A stretch of 64,000 bases of DNA. It comes from Pterobdella sp. o SKG-2022 (Eukaryota > Annelida > Clitellata > Hirudinida > Piscicolidae). Of the stretch, positions 24,757 to 55,035 are shown piece after piece (within the stretch, counting starts at the first letter, position 1; the number at the start of each line of letters is the position of its first letter). The position numbers and the translations under genes were made by a program. The notes beneath the pieces were generated by a model, which made no database searches, was not told where the DNA came from, and saw nothing but the letters and a program-made list of their open reading frames with translations. The stretch covers positions 8,077,446 through 8,141,445 of the forward strand of contig OZ038321.1 in assembly GCA_964035795.1 (NCBI GenBank), given 5' to 3'.

Positions 24757-25216
24757 TTCAGATTTCAAAACTTTGATTTTTTTAATGATTTATTTTATTT
24801 AATTGCAAGGGTAAATTGTTCGTTTACATGATTTTTGTCAGAGTTTTTGATCAAGAAACAAATATCGCAAAAAAAAACCTGAAACTTATTTAATTGGATT
24901 GATTTTTTTTTTGAATACTAAAATCTTCGAACTTTGTAAAAATACTTCAAAATAATTGTGAAAGGAAACGTGGGCACCGAGACATTTTGTAGAAGTTGTC
25001 TAAACTTGGTTATACTATATACATAACGGTAATTTACACCTTAATTTTCAAAACTGTATTTTATCAAAAATATTCAATTGAAAATTTTTTCAAAAAATTT
25101 AATAAAAATTTATTTTTTGAAAATGCTAAAAAATCTTTTTAAACCCGATCAACAGTTTCTATTGGAAACAGATTTTACAAATATGTTAGCAAATGCGTAA
25201 AAACTGATAAAGTAAA
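24757..25216. promoter_or_regulatory. Head-to-head intergenic region (bidirectional promoter candidate)
   Basis: About 460 bp between the first ATG of the RIN-like gene (minus) and that of RSPH4 (plus). It has no repeats or open frames, and is AT-rich with a more mixed segment at 24,955-25,035. It contains the X-box candidate listed separately. Shared control of the two genes is inference. Confidence 0.5.
25155..25169 (+). promoter_or_regulatory. Candidate X-box (RFX site) of RSPH4
   Basis: GTTTCTATTGGAAAC is an imperfect inverted repeat fitting RYYNYY-spacer-RRNRAC with a 3-nt spacer, and ends 47 bp before the RSPH4 ATG. RFX factors control many ciliary genes through X-boxes close to the start codon. 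The core also contains ATTGG (a reverse CCAAT), so NF-Y is an alternative reading. Confidence 0.55.
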
Positions 25217-41584
<16,368 letters not shown>

Positions 41585-41693
41585 AGATGAAGATGAGGAT
41601 GATGAAGGGGGTGATGATTAAAGTGATGATAATGATGGTAAAAGTTGCAGAAAAGATGAAAATGATTAAATATTGATGGAGAAAATGTTGATG

Positions 41694-41699
41694 AATAAA
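41694..41699 (+). terminator. Candidate polyadenylation signal of RSPH4
   Basis: First AATAAA after the stop codon, 110 nt downstream. Others lie near 41,952 and 41,962, so the used site is uncertain in this AT-rich DNA. Confidence 0.35.
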
Positions 41700-44401
41700 C
41701 GTGGAAGTATAAAATATTTTGTGATGATAAGAGAACAATGAGGATGAATAAGCAAGTGATAATGATGATGTGCAAGGGTGCTTATTGATTGGGTCTGATC
41801 CGTCTACAAGTTTTCAAGTGCTTTTCATAGCTTCTAATTAGGAATTAATTTTGTTGAGTTCATTTTGATTGAAGGAAAAATAATTTGATTATTTTAAATT
41901 ATTTTTTTTCAATGTGGCAACATTTTGTAATATAAAAGTGCATTTGAAGTGAATAAAAGCTAAATAAAGAGTACCCCAAGTAATAACATAAAAACTAGCA
42001 TTTATAAATAAACTGACAAATCTATTTTAAAAAATGATACAACGAAAAGCAACAATCACAAATGAGAATAAAGTGCTATGGAAAGTTAAAGCAACAGCCA
42101 TCAAACCCTGTGTAACAACAACAAATACTGAAAATACGAAGCTTCTTGGAAGACAATCCAAAATTTCAAAAAATTACGTGTGCTTTTCATTTTATATTTT
42201 CAATCGATTTTTTTGTTATATTCATTGAATCAGTGGAAATAATTAGTGGAAAAATAGGATATTTAGATGAGTGACCATGGTCCAATGTCATTACAACATG
42301 TACATGCTGTGCAAGTAAAGTGATTGAATTAAAACTTTTTGTATTCCAAGATTTTCTAAAATTAGTTCTCAAGTTTTTTTTTTTTTCACACCTCTGAAAT
42401 AGACAAATTTAAAATCACTTCTAACTTTAAGATAAGTTTCCTATCCATTAATAATATTCCTGCATGGAAAATCGTATGCCGCTTATGAGGTTTTAAAGAT
42501 TAAAGAAAGCAAAAATAGCTAAATATAACTATGGTTAGTTATTGAGAACCCATCAAAATGTTTCTAAAACGTTAAAATATTACTTCCATAACTATTTAAA
42601 AATCATTATAAATAAAAACCAAATTTTTACTCATGTGTGTAAGTCACTTTAATATTTACGTTAAAACGACCGAAGACTTTGTAAAACACACGAAGCTCAT
42701 GGCAGAATGCACTAGCAAGTCGCTCTCAATCCTCAAACACACAGACCTCTCACAAGTGCACACAGCTCTGGCATTCATCATTTTATGACTCGAACATAGT
42801 GATTATTATTTTTTTATCATCATTGTTGAACTACAAGACTTCAACTATGCTCAATGGTGGCTTACACTCAAAAACAACTCCATGTTTACACGCATGCCTC
42901 TCATTCTAAGAAAAAATCTTGAAATCACAACATTGAACCTCAAATAACTCAATAATCACCAGCTGAAGCATCTCTTTCAATCTTCAAACACTAGACGCAT
43001 GCTCGATCCATCAACCACAAACCACCCGTTTCTGCACCAACCAATAGAAAAAATCCTCTCTACCTATGCTGAACCTTCAAGCTGGAATTATCTTTTTTGT
43101 TATCATTATTTTTTTTCATAACTGATGCATCTTCAAAACTTAAACACTACAACTCTTTGTGCCTCTAACAATCTTTCTCATAGTGACCCGTTGTACTTGT
43201 TTTGAATATTAATATAAACTATTCACGATCTTATAGTTGAGGTGTACATTTAAATTTATTTGAAAAACTTTCAAACGATGTTGTTTTGGATTTAATTCAC
43301 AGTAAAGCAATTTAGTTAATGGAGACTTAAATGTAATTTTTCACTTCATACGGACCTTCAAATTACATAGGTAACAATATCAAGTATGTGAAATCTTCTA
43401 ATTTGTTAAGTTGCCACAAAAATTCCATGAAAAGGGAACAAATTTCATGGATTAGTGATAGAAGCATTAATTCCAAGCTAGATATGTATTTTTCTAATGT
43501 AGCTGAGTTTATTAAAAGTGTATGCTATTGTCTTACTCTTGAGTTTTTGAAGTTAATTCATGATTTTAAACCTTCTTATATTTCACTTTGAAAAATTTTT
43601 CAATTATACAAGTTTCCGAAAAAGTTTCAAAAACATAAAATATTTAGACTTTGTTGACACTTGTTTAAAAAGTTGAAAAAATGCCAACTCTCTGCATAGA
43701 ACAGTAGACAAATATCCTTTTTATTTCCACCTTCAAATTGCTTCACTGTATTTGTCTCTGCTAGACTTTATTTGTCTGCATTTGACAGCTGAAATGAGCT
43801 GCTAATGTAATAAAGAATAAAAAGAGAAAAAAAATAATGAAGATTAAAAAAAATGATCAAAAATAGCAGCATGGATCTATACAATGATATGAAAAAAGAT
43901 ACACAAAATACACCGACACGAACCTCCTGATTAGAGGTGATTACTAGGAAAGACCCGACGTGGCAAGTTTTTTCTTTTTTGTGAATTTGAAAATAATGAT
44001 TAAACAAAAACTTATCTTTCCAGGTACTAATTATATTTTTGAGTTTAAAAATATCCTTTCACACCTAAAACAATATTTTTAAGGTTTTACATGGATGATA
44101 TTATTGAAGATTTCTTTCCATTTTCTCTTTTATTGTTTCAAGATCTAATAATCAGCTAATGGCGATAATGACTATGATGGTGAACAAGGTTTACGAAGAA
44201 AAATGGAAAAAATTGGATTTGCAAGTTTCATTAACGTTGAATTTGTGCTTTACAATAAACTCCGGCCAGGATAATGATGATTCTCAAACAACTCAACTTA
44301 TCTATTCTAGTTTCAAGTATCTTTTATTTAATTTATCAAACACGGTCCCAATCCTCAGTGCTGTTCAAAGTTTCTTGTTACAAAACTTAAGAAGACTGCA
44401 T
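41700..44401. other. Intergenic, nothing recognised
   Basis: AT-rich; 42,660-43,160 is slightly more GC-rich without a usable reading frame. Confidence 0.5.
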
Positions 44402-44571
44402 TGTCGGCGCCTATAGCTCAATGGTTGAGCATTAGACTAATTATCTAAAAGTTACCGGGTTCGATCCCACGTGGGCCGACAATTAGCACCTGTTCCACAG
44501 TGTGTTAAATTTGTAGTAAGCGCTTTAATCTATATGGAAAAGCGCTTTATAAATACCGCATTACATTACAT
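44402..44571 (+). mobile_element. tRNA-Ile-derived SINE
   Basis: The head has a tRNA shape: A box TAGCTCAATGG, D arm GCTC/GAGC, anticodon stem TTAGA/TCTAA around loop CTAATTA (anticodon AAT, Ile) and B box GGTTCGATCCC. The acceptor and T stems pair poorly, so it is not a normal tRNA gene. The tail contains AAGCGCTTTA twice about 20 bp apart, then TAAATACC and a short CATTACATTACAT end. Such tails are usually borrowed from a partner LINE. Confidence 0.75.
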
Positions 44572-47500
44572 GACGTTTAGATCCGATTGTAACTTAGAAA
44601 ACTTTCAGAGTATATCAAAGTTTAACTTTTTTCAGAATGAAACACTGCATTATTCAATTATCATAAAATAATTATAGTTATTCTGAACAGATAAAAATTT
44701 ATAAAATGAACACTTAGATTCGTTTTTATTGTTGATTTTTTCATTGTATGCGCTACAATTGTGAAATTGAAAGCTTAGCACCAATGAATAATAAAAAATC
44801 ATAATAATAAAAATATGTGAATAATAAGAATAAGAATAACAAAACTATTCAAATTCTAAAATTCACAAGAATAAATAATTAATGAAAACAAAACAATTGA
44901 AAAATTAATTTTTAAGAATAAAAATAAACGTTAATAAAAAATCTTCACGGTGAAAAAAAGACAATCATTTTTATAAGAAGTTGAGAAAAAAGATTAAGTA
45001 TTTAAATAATTAATTATTCTGAATCAGTTTTTGCTTAAAAATTTTTTTGCTATTGTTTTTATTGATATTCTTTTAGTTGTTGCTAAACTTTGGTTTGTTG
45101 TATAAAATTTTATTAACCAATCAAAAACAAGTTACAATTGCTACATTCGAGAAGGAAATGAACATTCATGAAGAGATAGTTTATGAGAATTGTTGTCCTT
45201 TTGTTATTTTTGTTTGACAGCTATGACCTTGTTTCTGGTTTTTAAATTAATATAAAAACTATTCAATTGAATGATTACTATTTTATTTTATACGATAATT
45301 AATTCGTGCAATAGAAAAGGAAACAGAAAAGATGTCTTTAAAATACTTATAAAACTGAGACTTAAACTATTGGGCTATTGTTTCAAAGATCACCTAATTG
45401 AAACAAATAAAGATTTTACCGAATTAATAATGATACAAACTCAAAAGCTTTCAAAGTTATATAAGGAATCTAAAAAGGAAAAATTTAATTCTGAAAATTT
45501 ATCGAACTCAAAAAAACATGAAAAACTAGACAAAAGAAACAATAAAAATAAACAGATTTAAAAAACATGAACAATAGATTATAGTTCTGAAAAAAAAAGA
45601 TCAAATAAATTAAAAATAAAAAAAGATATATCAAGCGGAAATTGAATATATCAAGCGGAAATTGAATGATAAAATTATGGAAATAAAATCATAACTATGA
45701 AATCCTGATACCAAAACAGTAATGATAGGAGTCATGATAATGATATCTTAATAAGTGAATCATAATAAAAAGATCATAACAATAAAACCCCATAAAGAAA
45801 AGAACGATGATAAAAAAGCATAATAATGGAATGACAAAAATGAAATCACAATGAATTGCTCCAAATGTGACAACAGCGCAGTGCTCATTATGAAAGATTG
45901 CCTGCGTTGAATGGTTAATTCTGAAAAGTTAGAAAGAATAAAATAATGAAGAAATAATAAAAAAATAAAAATTAAAATTAAAAAAAATAAAAAAAATAAA
46001 AATAAAAAAAATAAATAAAAATAAATAAAAAAAAAATAAATAATAAATAAATAAATAAAATAAAAATAAAAATAAATAAAAAAATAAAAAAAATACAAAT
46101 AAAAAATAATAAAAATAAAAAAATAAAAAATAAAAATAAAAAAAATTAAAAATTAATTTAAAAAAATTAAGAAAATTATGATGATGTAATAAAATATAAT
46201 CACAATGACATAAAATTAAACTTCAAGCGACAGAATAAAATCAAAAGTTGAGAAAAGCTTTTTCCATCCATAATGAAATTCAAAACAGTTTCTTTTTAAT
46301 TCTCGATTAAAAATGGGAAAAAAAATATTAAAAAAAATAAAAGTGGAAAAATATGAATAAAAATTTATTAATACAATCCTGCAGAATAAACTTTAAATAA
46401 ACACTTTTAAAAAGCCAAAAAAATAGTTTTGGTTTAGAGTTAAAACTTGACATTTTAAGCATAGTTGTGTCAGATGGTGGAAAGTTGTTGGCATCTTCAA
46501 AAGCGTTTTCAAAAATTTCCCAAAGCATTTTATGGCAGACTGTCTTTTGAAGAGGACTGTCGTCAAAAAGATGCTCCAACCATTTTGAATAGATAATCTT
46601 CTCTGGGCCTAGAAAGATTTGAGTGCAAAGATAAAAAATGTGAATTATTTGGCGTCTTAGTGCAAGCCACTGAAAGAATCAAGAGTAGTGTTTGTATGAG
46701 TGCTGAAGGTAGTAAGAGAAAGTGTATCCAGATGGGGTCTGAGTGTTTTGTTGTGTGCAGTGAACGTCTTTGTTGGTGTAGAGTAGAGAAGCATGGTTGC
46801 AGTATTAAAGTCACCATGAACTAGTGTTGAAGTCACTTTGAGGTGTAGAAAATGACATGAAGAGACAAATTGAAATAGTCGGCAAAGAAATTATTATATT
46901 GAGAGATTTTACTTGGAGTTTGTAATGATATCAGCGGAGAAGCAAGTAAATACAAGATTCAAGATTTTGGAAAACTTTGATACTTATTTCAAAAAACCGA
47001 ACTTGTTTATTATTTTTTATCAAACTGAAATTCATTATTTAGAACGGGATCTCCGTCTTCGTATTGCTTTCAAGGTTGAAATTTTGAAGAATGTAATTAA
47101 TGCATGATAAACGACGTAGCGAACACTAGTTTTTTTATGGCTAATGAATTAAATTGATCCAATAATTTTGCACTTTTTCAACAGTGTTTTCAACTGAAGA
47201 ATGCACTCATTTCTGAACCGCAATCATTTTTTTTGACGCTCAAGCCCCAACCACACGGCAACTGCTCTATACTTGATACTTCAACAATACAAACTCACAA
47301 CTAAAACTTATAAACTTTAATGCAGAGTTGATAGATTATATCTGTTTTTGAAAAATGAAATAGTTCATTGTGGGACAAAACTTAAATCAAAAACTCATAT
47401 TTTTTAGGCAAAGTTGATCTATTGAGTATAAAAATGAAGGTGAGGGAAGTATTGAAGATATGACAATCGACAATTATTTATCATGTAATAGTCATGTTTT

Positions 47501-50500
47501 GCAATCAATAAAAATTTCAATCTACATTCTGCTCCAAGGTTTGTAGACATTGCTTTATTTTCACTTTCTTCAACCAATAGTAGGTTTGCTCAAAATCATA
47601 GAATCCACATATTATCTTACTATGGTGGTATGTTTCAAATCATTTTTATTTAAATCTTAATTTTATGCAAATACTAAGTTTATATTTGGATTTACTTGAA
47701 ATCTGGACGTTGTTATAGTCAAAACAGATTCCAATCGACCCCCGGAATAGAAATAGAACACAACATCTTGGTACGAAATGTTTTTGTTATGTATGAGAAG
47801 GTAGCCAAAAGAATACAAAATGTTGATAAAGCCTCTGTCATATTCATCATATTGTGCTTATTATTATGTCGACGATTTTTATGCAAGAAACTTGATAGTT
47901 GATTTATTCAATTATTGATGATGAATGCCTGCGATGAACGTGAAAGGGAAAAATATTTTAAAAATAACAATGAAATAGAAAATTATAGAAAAATAATGTT
48001 GAAAATGAAGAAAGTACTTTTAACTAAACGTCTATAATGGAAATATTAGATACAATGGGAAAGTCTCAATGAAAAAGGTGATAAACATATTTATAAGAAA
48101 CAAATGATGAATGCATCACTATAGAAAAGTTATGGTAAATGATGCTTTGATAGATATATGATAAAAATGATTTGCAAAAGCTATGGTTATTTTTTATATA
48201 TAATTGAAATGCACTACACAATATAGAAATATTCACAAATATATATACAAAGATAATTTCTATTTTTCATGCATTGGTATATTGAAAATTATTATAATAT
48301 ATTACAGAAGTGAAAACTAGTATACGACTTGTGATACTCAAAATGATAATCTTCACATTAATATCAGTGTGTTATTAGTAATTGGCATGAAATAGTGCTA
48401 GTAGATAATGAAGTATGTTATGTTATGTAGTTTATCATGATTTGTTATAGATAAAAAAGGTTTGCTTTTAAGAGCGGATGAGAAACTTTGATGCATCTAT
48501 GTGAGTAAATATAATTTTATGAAGTTCAACAACACGGCCATCAGTTATGAAAGAAAAAAAGTTGTCTTGACAAGCATTTGAAAAAAACTTAACAATGATA
48601 ACAGCTGCAATGGAGTATAACTTCAAAAAATGAAATCTTCATTGAAAACTTGGGTATTTTTAAAAATTAGTCAATTGAACAAATTGAAAAACATTTTTAA
48701 ATCCTAGCTAAAACTTTGTAAAATCATTTGTATCATAAGGGTGTCAGGGGTTTGAAAAATATTGATTGAGAAAGTCCAAACTTGCTTTGCAAGCTTTCAG
48801 TATTTTATAGAGATTTGAAAATCATTTAACATGCATACAAAATCGTAAATCATGGAAGTACTGACAGACATTAAAAATCATATATGCACATACATACATA
48901 AAAAAAATATATTAGTATTATGTTTTCAGAAATATATACATAAGGTACAGAATAAGCAAAGTCAATAAAAGGTATAAGCATTTAAAGAAATGAGCTTGCA
49001 GCTTTCCTATTATTATTGTTACGGTGTGTATTGTACATTGATTTGTTGTTGAAGTTTACGAGTTAAACTCTATTATCTAATAAGCACCTTTTGCATAAAA
49101 TTAAATAAGTGATATTTTTAAAAATAATGTAAATTATTAAAAAAAAGTTGAACTTGAAACTATAAAGTATAAGAACTATAGAAAGTTATTACTAATTTTG
49201 TTGATAGGACTTTTTGCGTATTTTTACAAGATTAGTTTAGGATTAAAGAATTGTGGTAGTGATTATTATAGTGTCGAGACTATTGGTTATTGAAGAACTT
49301 TTTCAATTAAAGACACATCTGTATGGAAATCTATCACTTCCGATACAAGTTAGTGAGGCTTTATGCAACAGAAATTTAAAATAAATTTTTATAATTTTTA
49401 TTATAAAAAAGTTTGTAATAAAAATTTATTTTTTCGTCATTTATTTTAGTATTTCTATTTTAGTTTTATCAGAAATTCCATTTTTCAATGTTAACGGTTA
49501 AAGTTAAGGCCCAGCAAAATGGTTGATCGATTTTTATAAGTTCAAACTTAATAATCATTCCATATAACACATATTTTTGGCTTACTTTTAAACAACGCTG
49601 TTGATTACACACCATTTGAAGCCATAGTATCGAGGAGTTCTGAAAAGTTGCTTATGGTTTATGAGGGTAGTGATGAAGAATGTCAAGTAAAACCAGAAAA
49701 TTTGCCATTTGAAGTGAGGATTTGGACGCTACAAGCTGTTGGATGAAAAAGAAGATTAAAAAAACCAAGAAAAAACAAAATAAGCAACTTTGAAGAAGGT
49801 TCGAAGATGTTTGTAAAGGTATCAACGAATGCTGCACCAACTGAATGATTGTTGTCTTTGAGAGTTCTTTTACCTTGCTCAGCTTTTGAAATCATAAAAG
49901 TTCTTCATGGATTGTTTATTTCTGATCTAGCAACTTTGTGAAATTTGATTATCCTGATTATTATATGTGAAACTTATCAAGTTTTTGCATTGTTAGCATG
50001 TTTGATGGTTTGAGTAAGCTTCAAATGACTCTGCTATGATTTTCTATCGATTTTTTAAAGTTTCGCTCTGTTTCATTGAGGTGTTTGAAAATGAGTGTTC
50101 AGTGCAAGCGATTAAGATGGCCCAGCAAAAGTTGCATTTTGAGAAAACTCATGAACTGATGAAATAGCTGACTGGTTTCAAAAACGTTTAATTTTATTTT
50201 TTCCGTGAAACAGTCTGTATCGGATCTTTAAAAAATTACTCCAAAGACTTACTGAAAAACAGACAATAGTGTGCAGGTCTGTTTTATACAAAGGCAACCG
50301 CTAGCAGACCTGGACATCACAACACTAAGTTTGTCCCTTCAAAAGTCATGCCCATAACGAAATCATTCATTGTTCAACTGTACTAACAATCATTAGTACT
50401 CATTACTACAAGCTGGTCCATGTTGATGATACAAATACTTGTTGTTATATGTTTTTATTTTTATCATTAGAATTAAAATATTTAATATAGTATTCAATAA

Positions 50501-52247
50501 AAATTTGATTTTTTCTATGTATCTCTAAATAAACTTTTTAACGTTGTGACATCATAACATTACTTTGTAAACTTTTTAAAAATGAATTACTTTTCAGCTA
50601 AATTTATTTTTCAAACAATCATAACTTATGATGAATATAACTTTATCTTCAAATATTTTTTAAGCCCACCTCAACCAGGGGTTAAGCAATTGATCGGTTT
50701 CAAGGGGTAATACTCAATGTGAAAAGTCCAAATATTAACAAAAGTTATATCTAGGTTCATATAATTTGTTGCCTTCATGGTTTTTTAAATATATTTCATT
50801 TTGTTTTTGTTTAAATATGTGAGAATACAAAAACGAATTGTTTAATCCAACGAAAGACACGAATCATAGGTAAGACGATCTCACATTAGCAACTGATGTT
50901 ATTCTTAACATTATTTTATGAAGACAGCCTTATTTATTTTCCTGTTTATAATTATATATAAACATTTAGTTCAGAATTTCATTTTTTAGCAAGATTATCA
51001 AGATCAATCGCAAAAATATGTCTTTTATGTCATTAAAATTTAACAACTTCTCTATGAGGTTAATATTTTTTTCACAAGTTTCCCCAATTTCTTAAATTAT
51101 ATTTATGACGTGTTTCACATTAATTTTTTTTAAAGCATCTCTCACTCTTTTTTTTCTTTTATTTATTCTATTAAATATTTTTCATTTTATTTCCAACCAT
51201 AATTCAGGTTATCTGTATGCTTAAGGAAACTTTTAGTGAAAAAATTCCAATACATGTTTACAACCTTGTAATTATCGCCTTTTATAAATACAAAAATTTA
51301 ATTAAATTTTCTTACATATTGAAATTAATGAATTTATGTGTTTTTTCTAACCAAAACTAATAGATTTCATTAAAATTTATTTTTTATAAGATATCAGTAC
51401 ATGTACTATTATTTGCTTTGATGCTTGCATATTCCGATCCATTTATATTTGTTGCAGTCGAATGCTTGTTTTTCTAGTTGAAATAGCCTTTCTGGAATGG
51501 GGAATTAGTAAAGCAATCACCTCTTATCTCTTATTACCGTTGTAAATAAGCCCGTGGTTGAAAATAAAACAGAGGGGAGCTTGTAACAAATGGTCGTATC
51601 AGTTCCATGTAAATATGTATGAATATGTAAAGATGAAATAAAAAGTATATACATAAGTGAATGGTAATATTTGAAATAGGGTTCTTAGAGATATCTCATG
51701 AGTCTTTGAATTCAAATATTTTTTGGTTTTGCAGATATGTTTTATTATAGTATCAGAAATTAATTTCAACCAGTTTGAGAATATAAAACATAAGATGTTG
51801 GTTATTAACTAAATTAAGCAGACGTTAATGAAACCAGAACTATGAAGAGAGAATATAATGAAACGAGATATATAATGAAAAATATAATGTAACCAGAAAT
51901 GTGATAAAAGTGAATTTATTAACGATGAAGCTGACTTGCAATGTGTTTCACGGATCAGTTGATTTTTATTTATAAAAGTATGGATTTTTCAGCTCTTCTA
52001 ACCTTTTCACTGTAGATATTAACATTTGCTAATAGCTTTGAATGCTAATGATTTAAAATGGAAATAATTTTAATAAATAATTGAGAAAATTATTTTAAAA
52101 CTCAGCATAACAAATGATAGTATTTAATTATCGATAAGAACATTTATGATGATGCATAAAACAAAGTTGAGCGGAATGCAGAAATATCAATGTCACATGA
52201 CCATTCTAACGCTCCAGTGGTCTTTATGAGCAAGTATTTATCCATGT
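44572..52247. other. Intergenic, nothing recognised
   Basis: Holds the A-rich tract and isolated open frames under 100 codons of low complexity, for example a Lys/Asn-rich 96-codon frame at 45271-45561, which I do not regard as genes. Confidence 0.5.
45957..46175 (+). repeat. A-rich AAATA/AAAATAAA low-complexity tract
   Basis: About 220 bp composed almost only of A with scattered T. No gene. Confidence 0.9.
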
Positions 52248-52332
52248 GAACACCCAAACTCACACCCACACTCACACGCACAAACTCACACACAAACTCA
52301 CAAACAAACTCACACACACACACACACACACA

Positions 52333-52401
<69 letters not shown>
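52248..52401 (+). repeat. (CA)n microsatellite with CAAACT/CTCACA variants
   Basis: Degenerate 5' part (AAACTCACAC units) becoming pure CA after 52,330. Intergenic. Confidence 0.95.
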
Positions 52402-52404
<3 letters not shown>

Positions 52405-52671
52405 TTTTCAACCGACTGAACTGTTTATAATACCTTGATTAAATTCCCAACCTTTTTGAGATGATGAATGAATTAATGTTTGTGGGAGATTGCGAAAACT
52501 TTGATGAAGAATTATGCTAATAAGAGTTGGCATGTATTTTTAACATAACAACAATAATAAAATTGATTCAACTTGAAAAATGGATAAAAAATTCAAATAA
52601 AACAAAAAACTGTTTCTATTGAATATAAAACAATGGAAAAATAAAAAGAAGGCAAAGTTGCTACCTCTCTT

Positions 52672-52823
52672 GAATGCACCACCATATTGAATGCACCACC
52701 ACATTGAATGCACCACCATATTGAATGCACCACCATATTGAATGCACCACCATATTGAATGCACCACCATATTGAATGCACCACCATATTGAATGCACCA
52801 CCATATTGAATGCACCATTATGT
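52672..52823 (+). repeat. 17-bp minisatellite, eight full units
   Basis: Unit GAATGCACCACCATATT repeats at 52672, 52689, 52706, 52723, 52740, 52757, 52774 and 52791, with a partial ninth. Only one unit differs (CACATT), so the array is recent or homogenised. Confidence 0.95.
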
Positions 52824-53459
52824 GCACCATGTAATGAAGTTTGAAAAGAATTTAATTGGTCGTTTGAAAATTTTGCTTTAATTCGTAAAAACTCCGATTC
52901 ATTTCAATAGTTTTGGAGGTTTTCATTTTAAAAAATACTTCTCAATACTATTTTTCAACATTTCGATTTTACCAGCATCTTCACTGTCACGCTAGACCAC
53001 CTCACCCCACACTGCCTCTCACAAGGGTCGTCCACACATGGCTCATTATTTATTATTTATCGACTTCTTCACATTTATTGTTTATATTTCTAAGAAGTTC
53101 ATTATTAATCCTCTTTTATTTCATTAACAAAGGATTTATTTATGTTTTATGTTATATTGTTTTTCAGCCATTTTGCACTTATCTCATTTGGCAATAATCA
53201 CACTGAAGTCCAATAGTTTAGCAAAAAATAAAATAATTACAATCGAATTAAAATCATTTACAGTAATGGTCATGGTAATATGCAAAGAGTTATAAAATTT
53301 ATCATAAATCATGCGAAAGAATCGATATTAATAATCGACCTTCAACTCATTCTTATATTATTAACATTAAAAATAAAAGTGTTTATGAGAATTATAAATA
53401 TCTTTACAATAACTATCACTTAAGCAAAACCAAAAACAACAACGAAAACAAAAACAACA

Positions 53460-55035
<1,576 letters not shown>

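Noticed and set aside
44402..44480. Functional tRNA-Ile gene
   Set aside because: Acceptor and T stems do not pair properly and a SINE-type tail follows.
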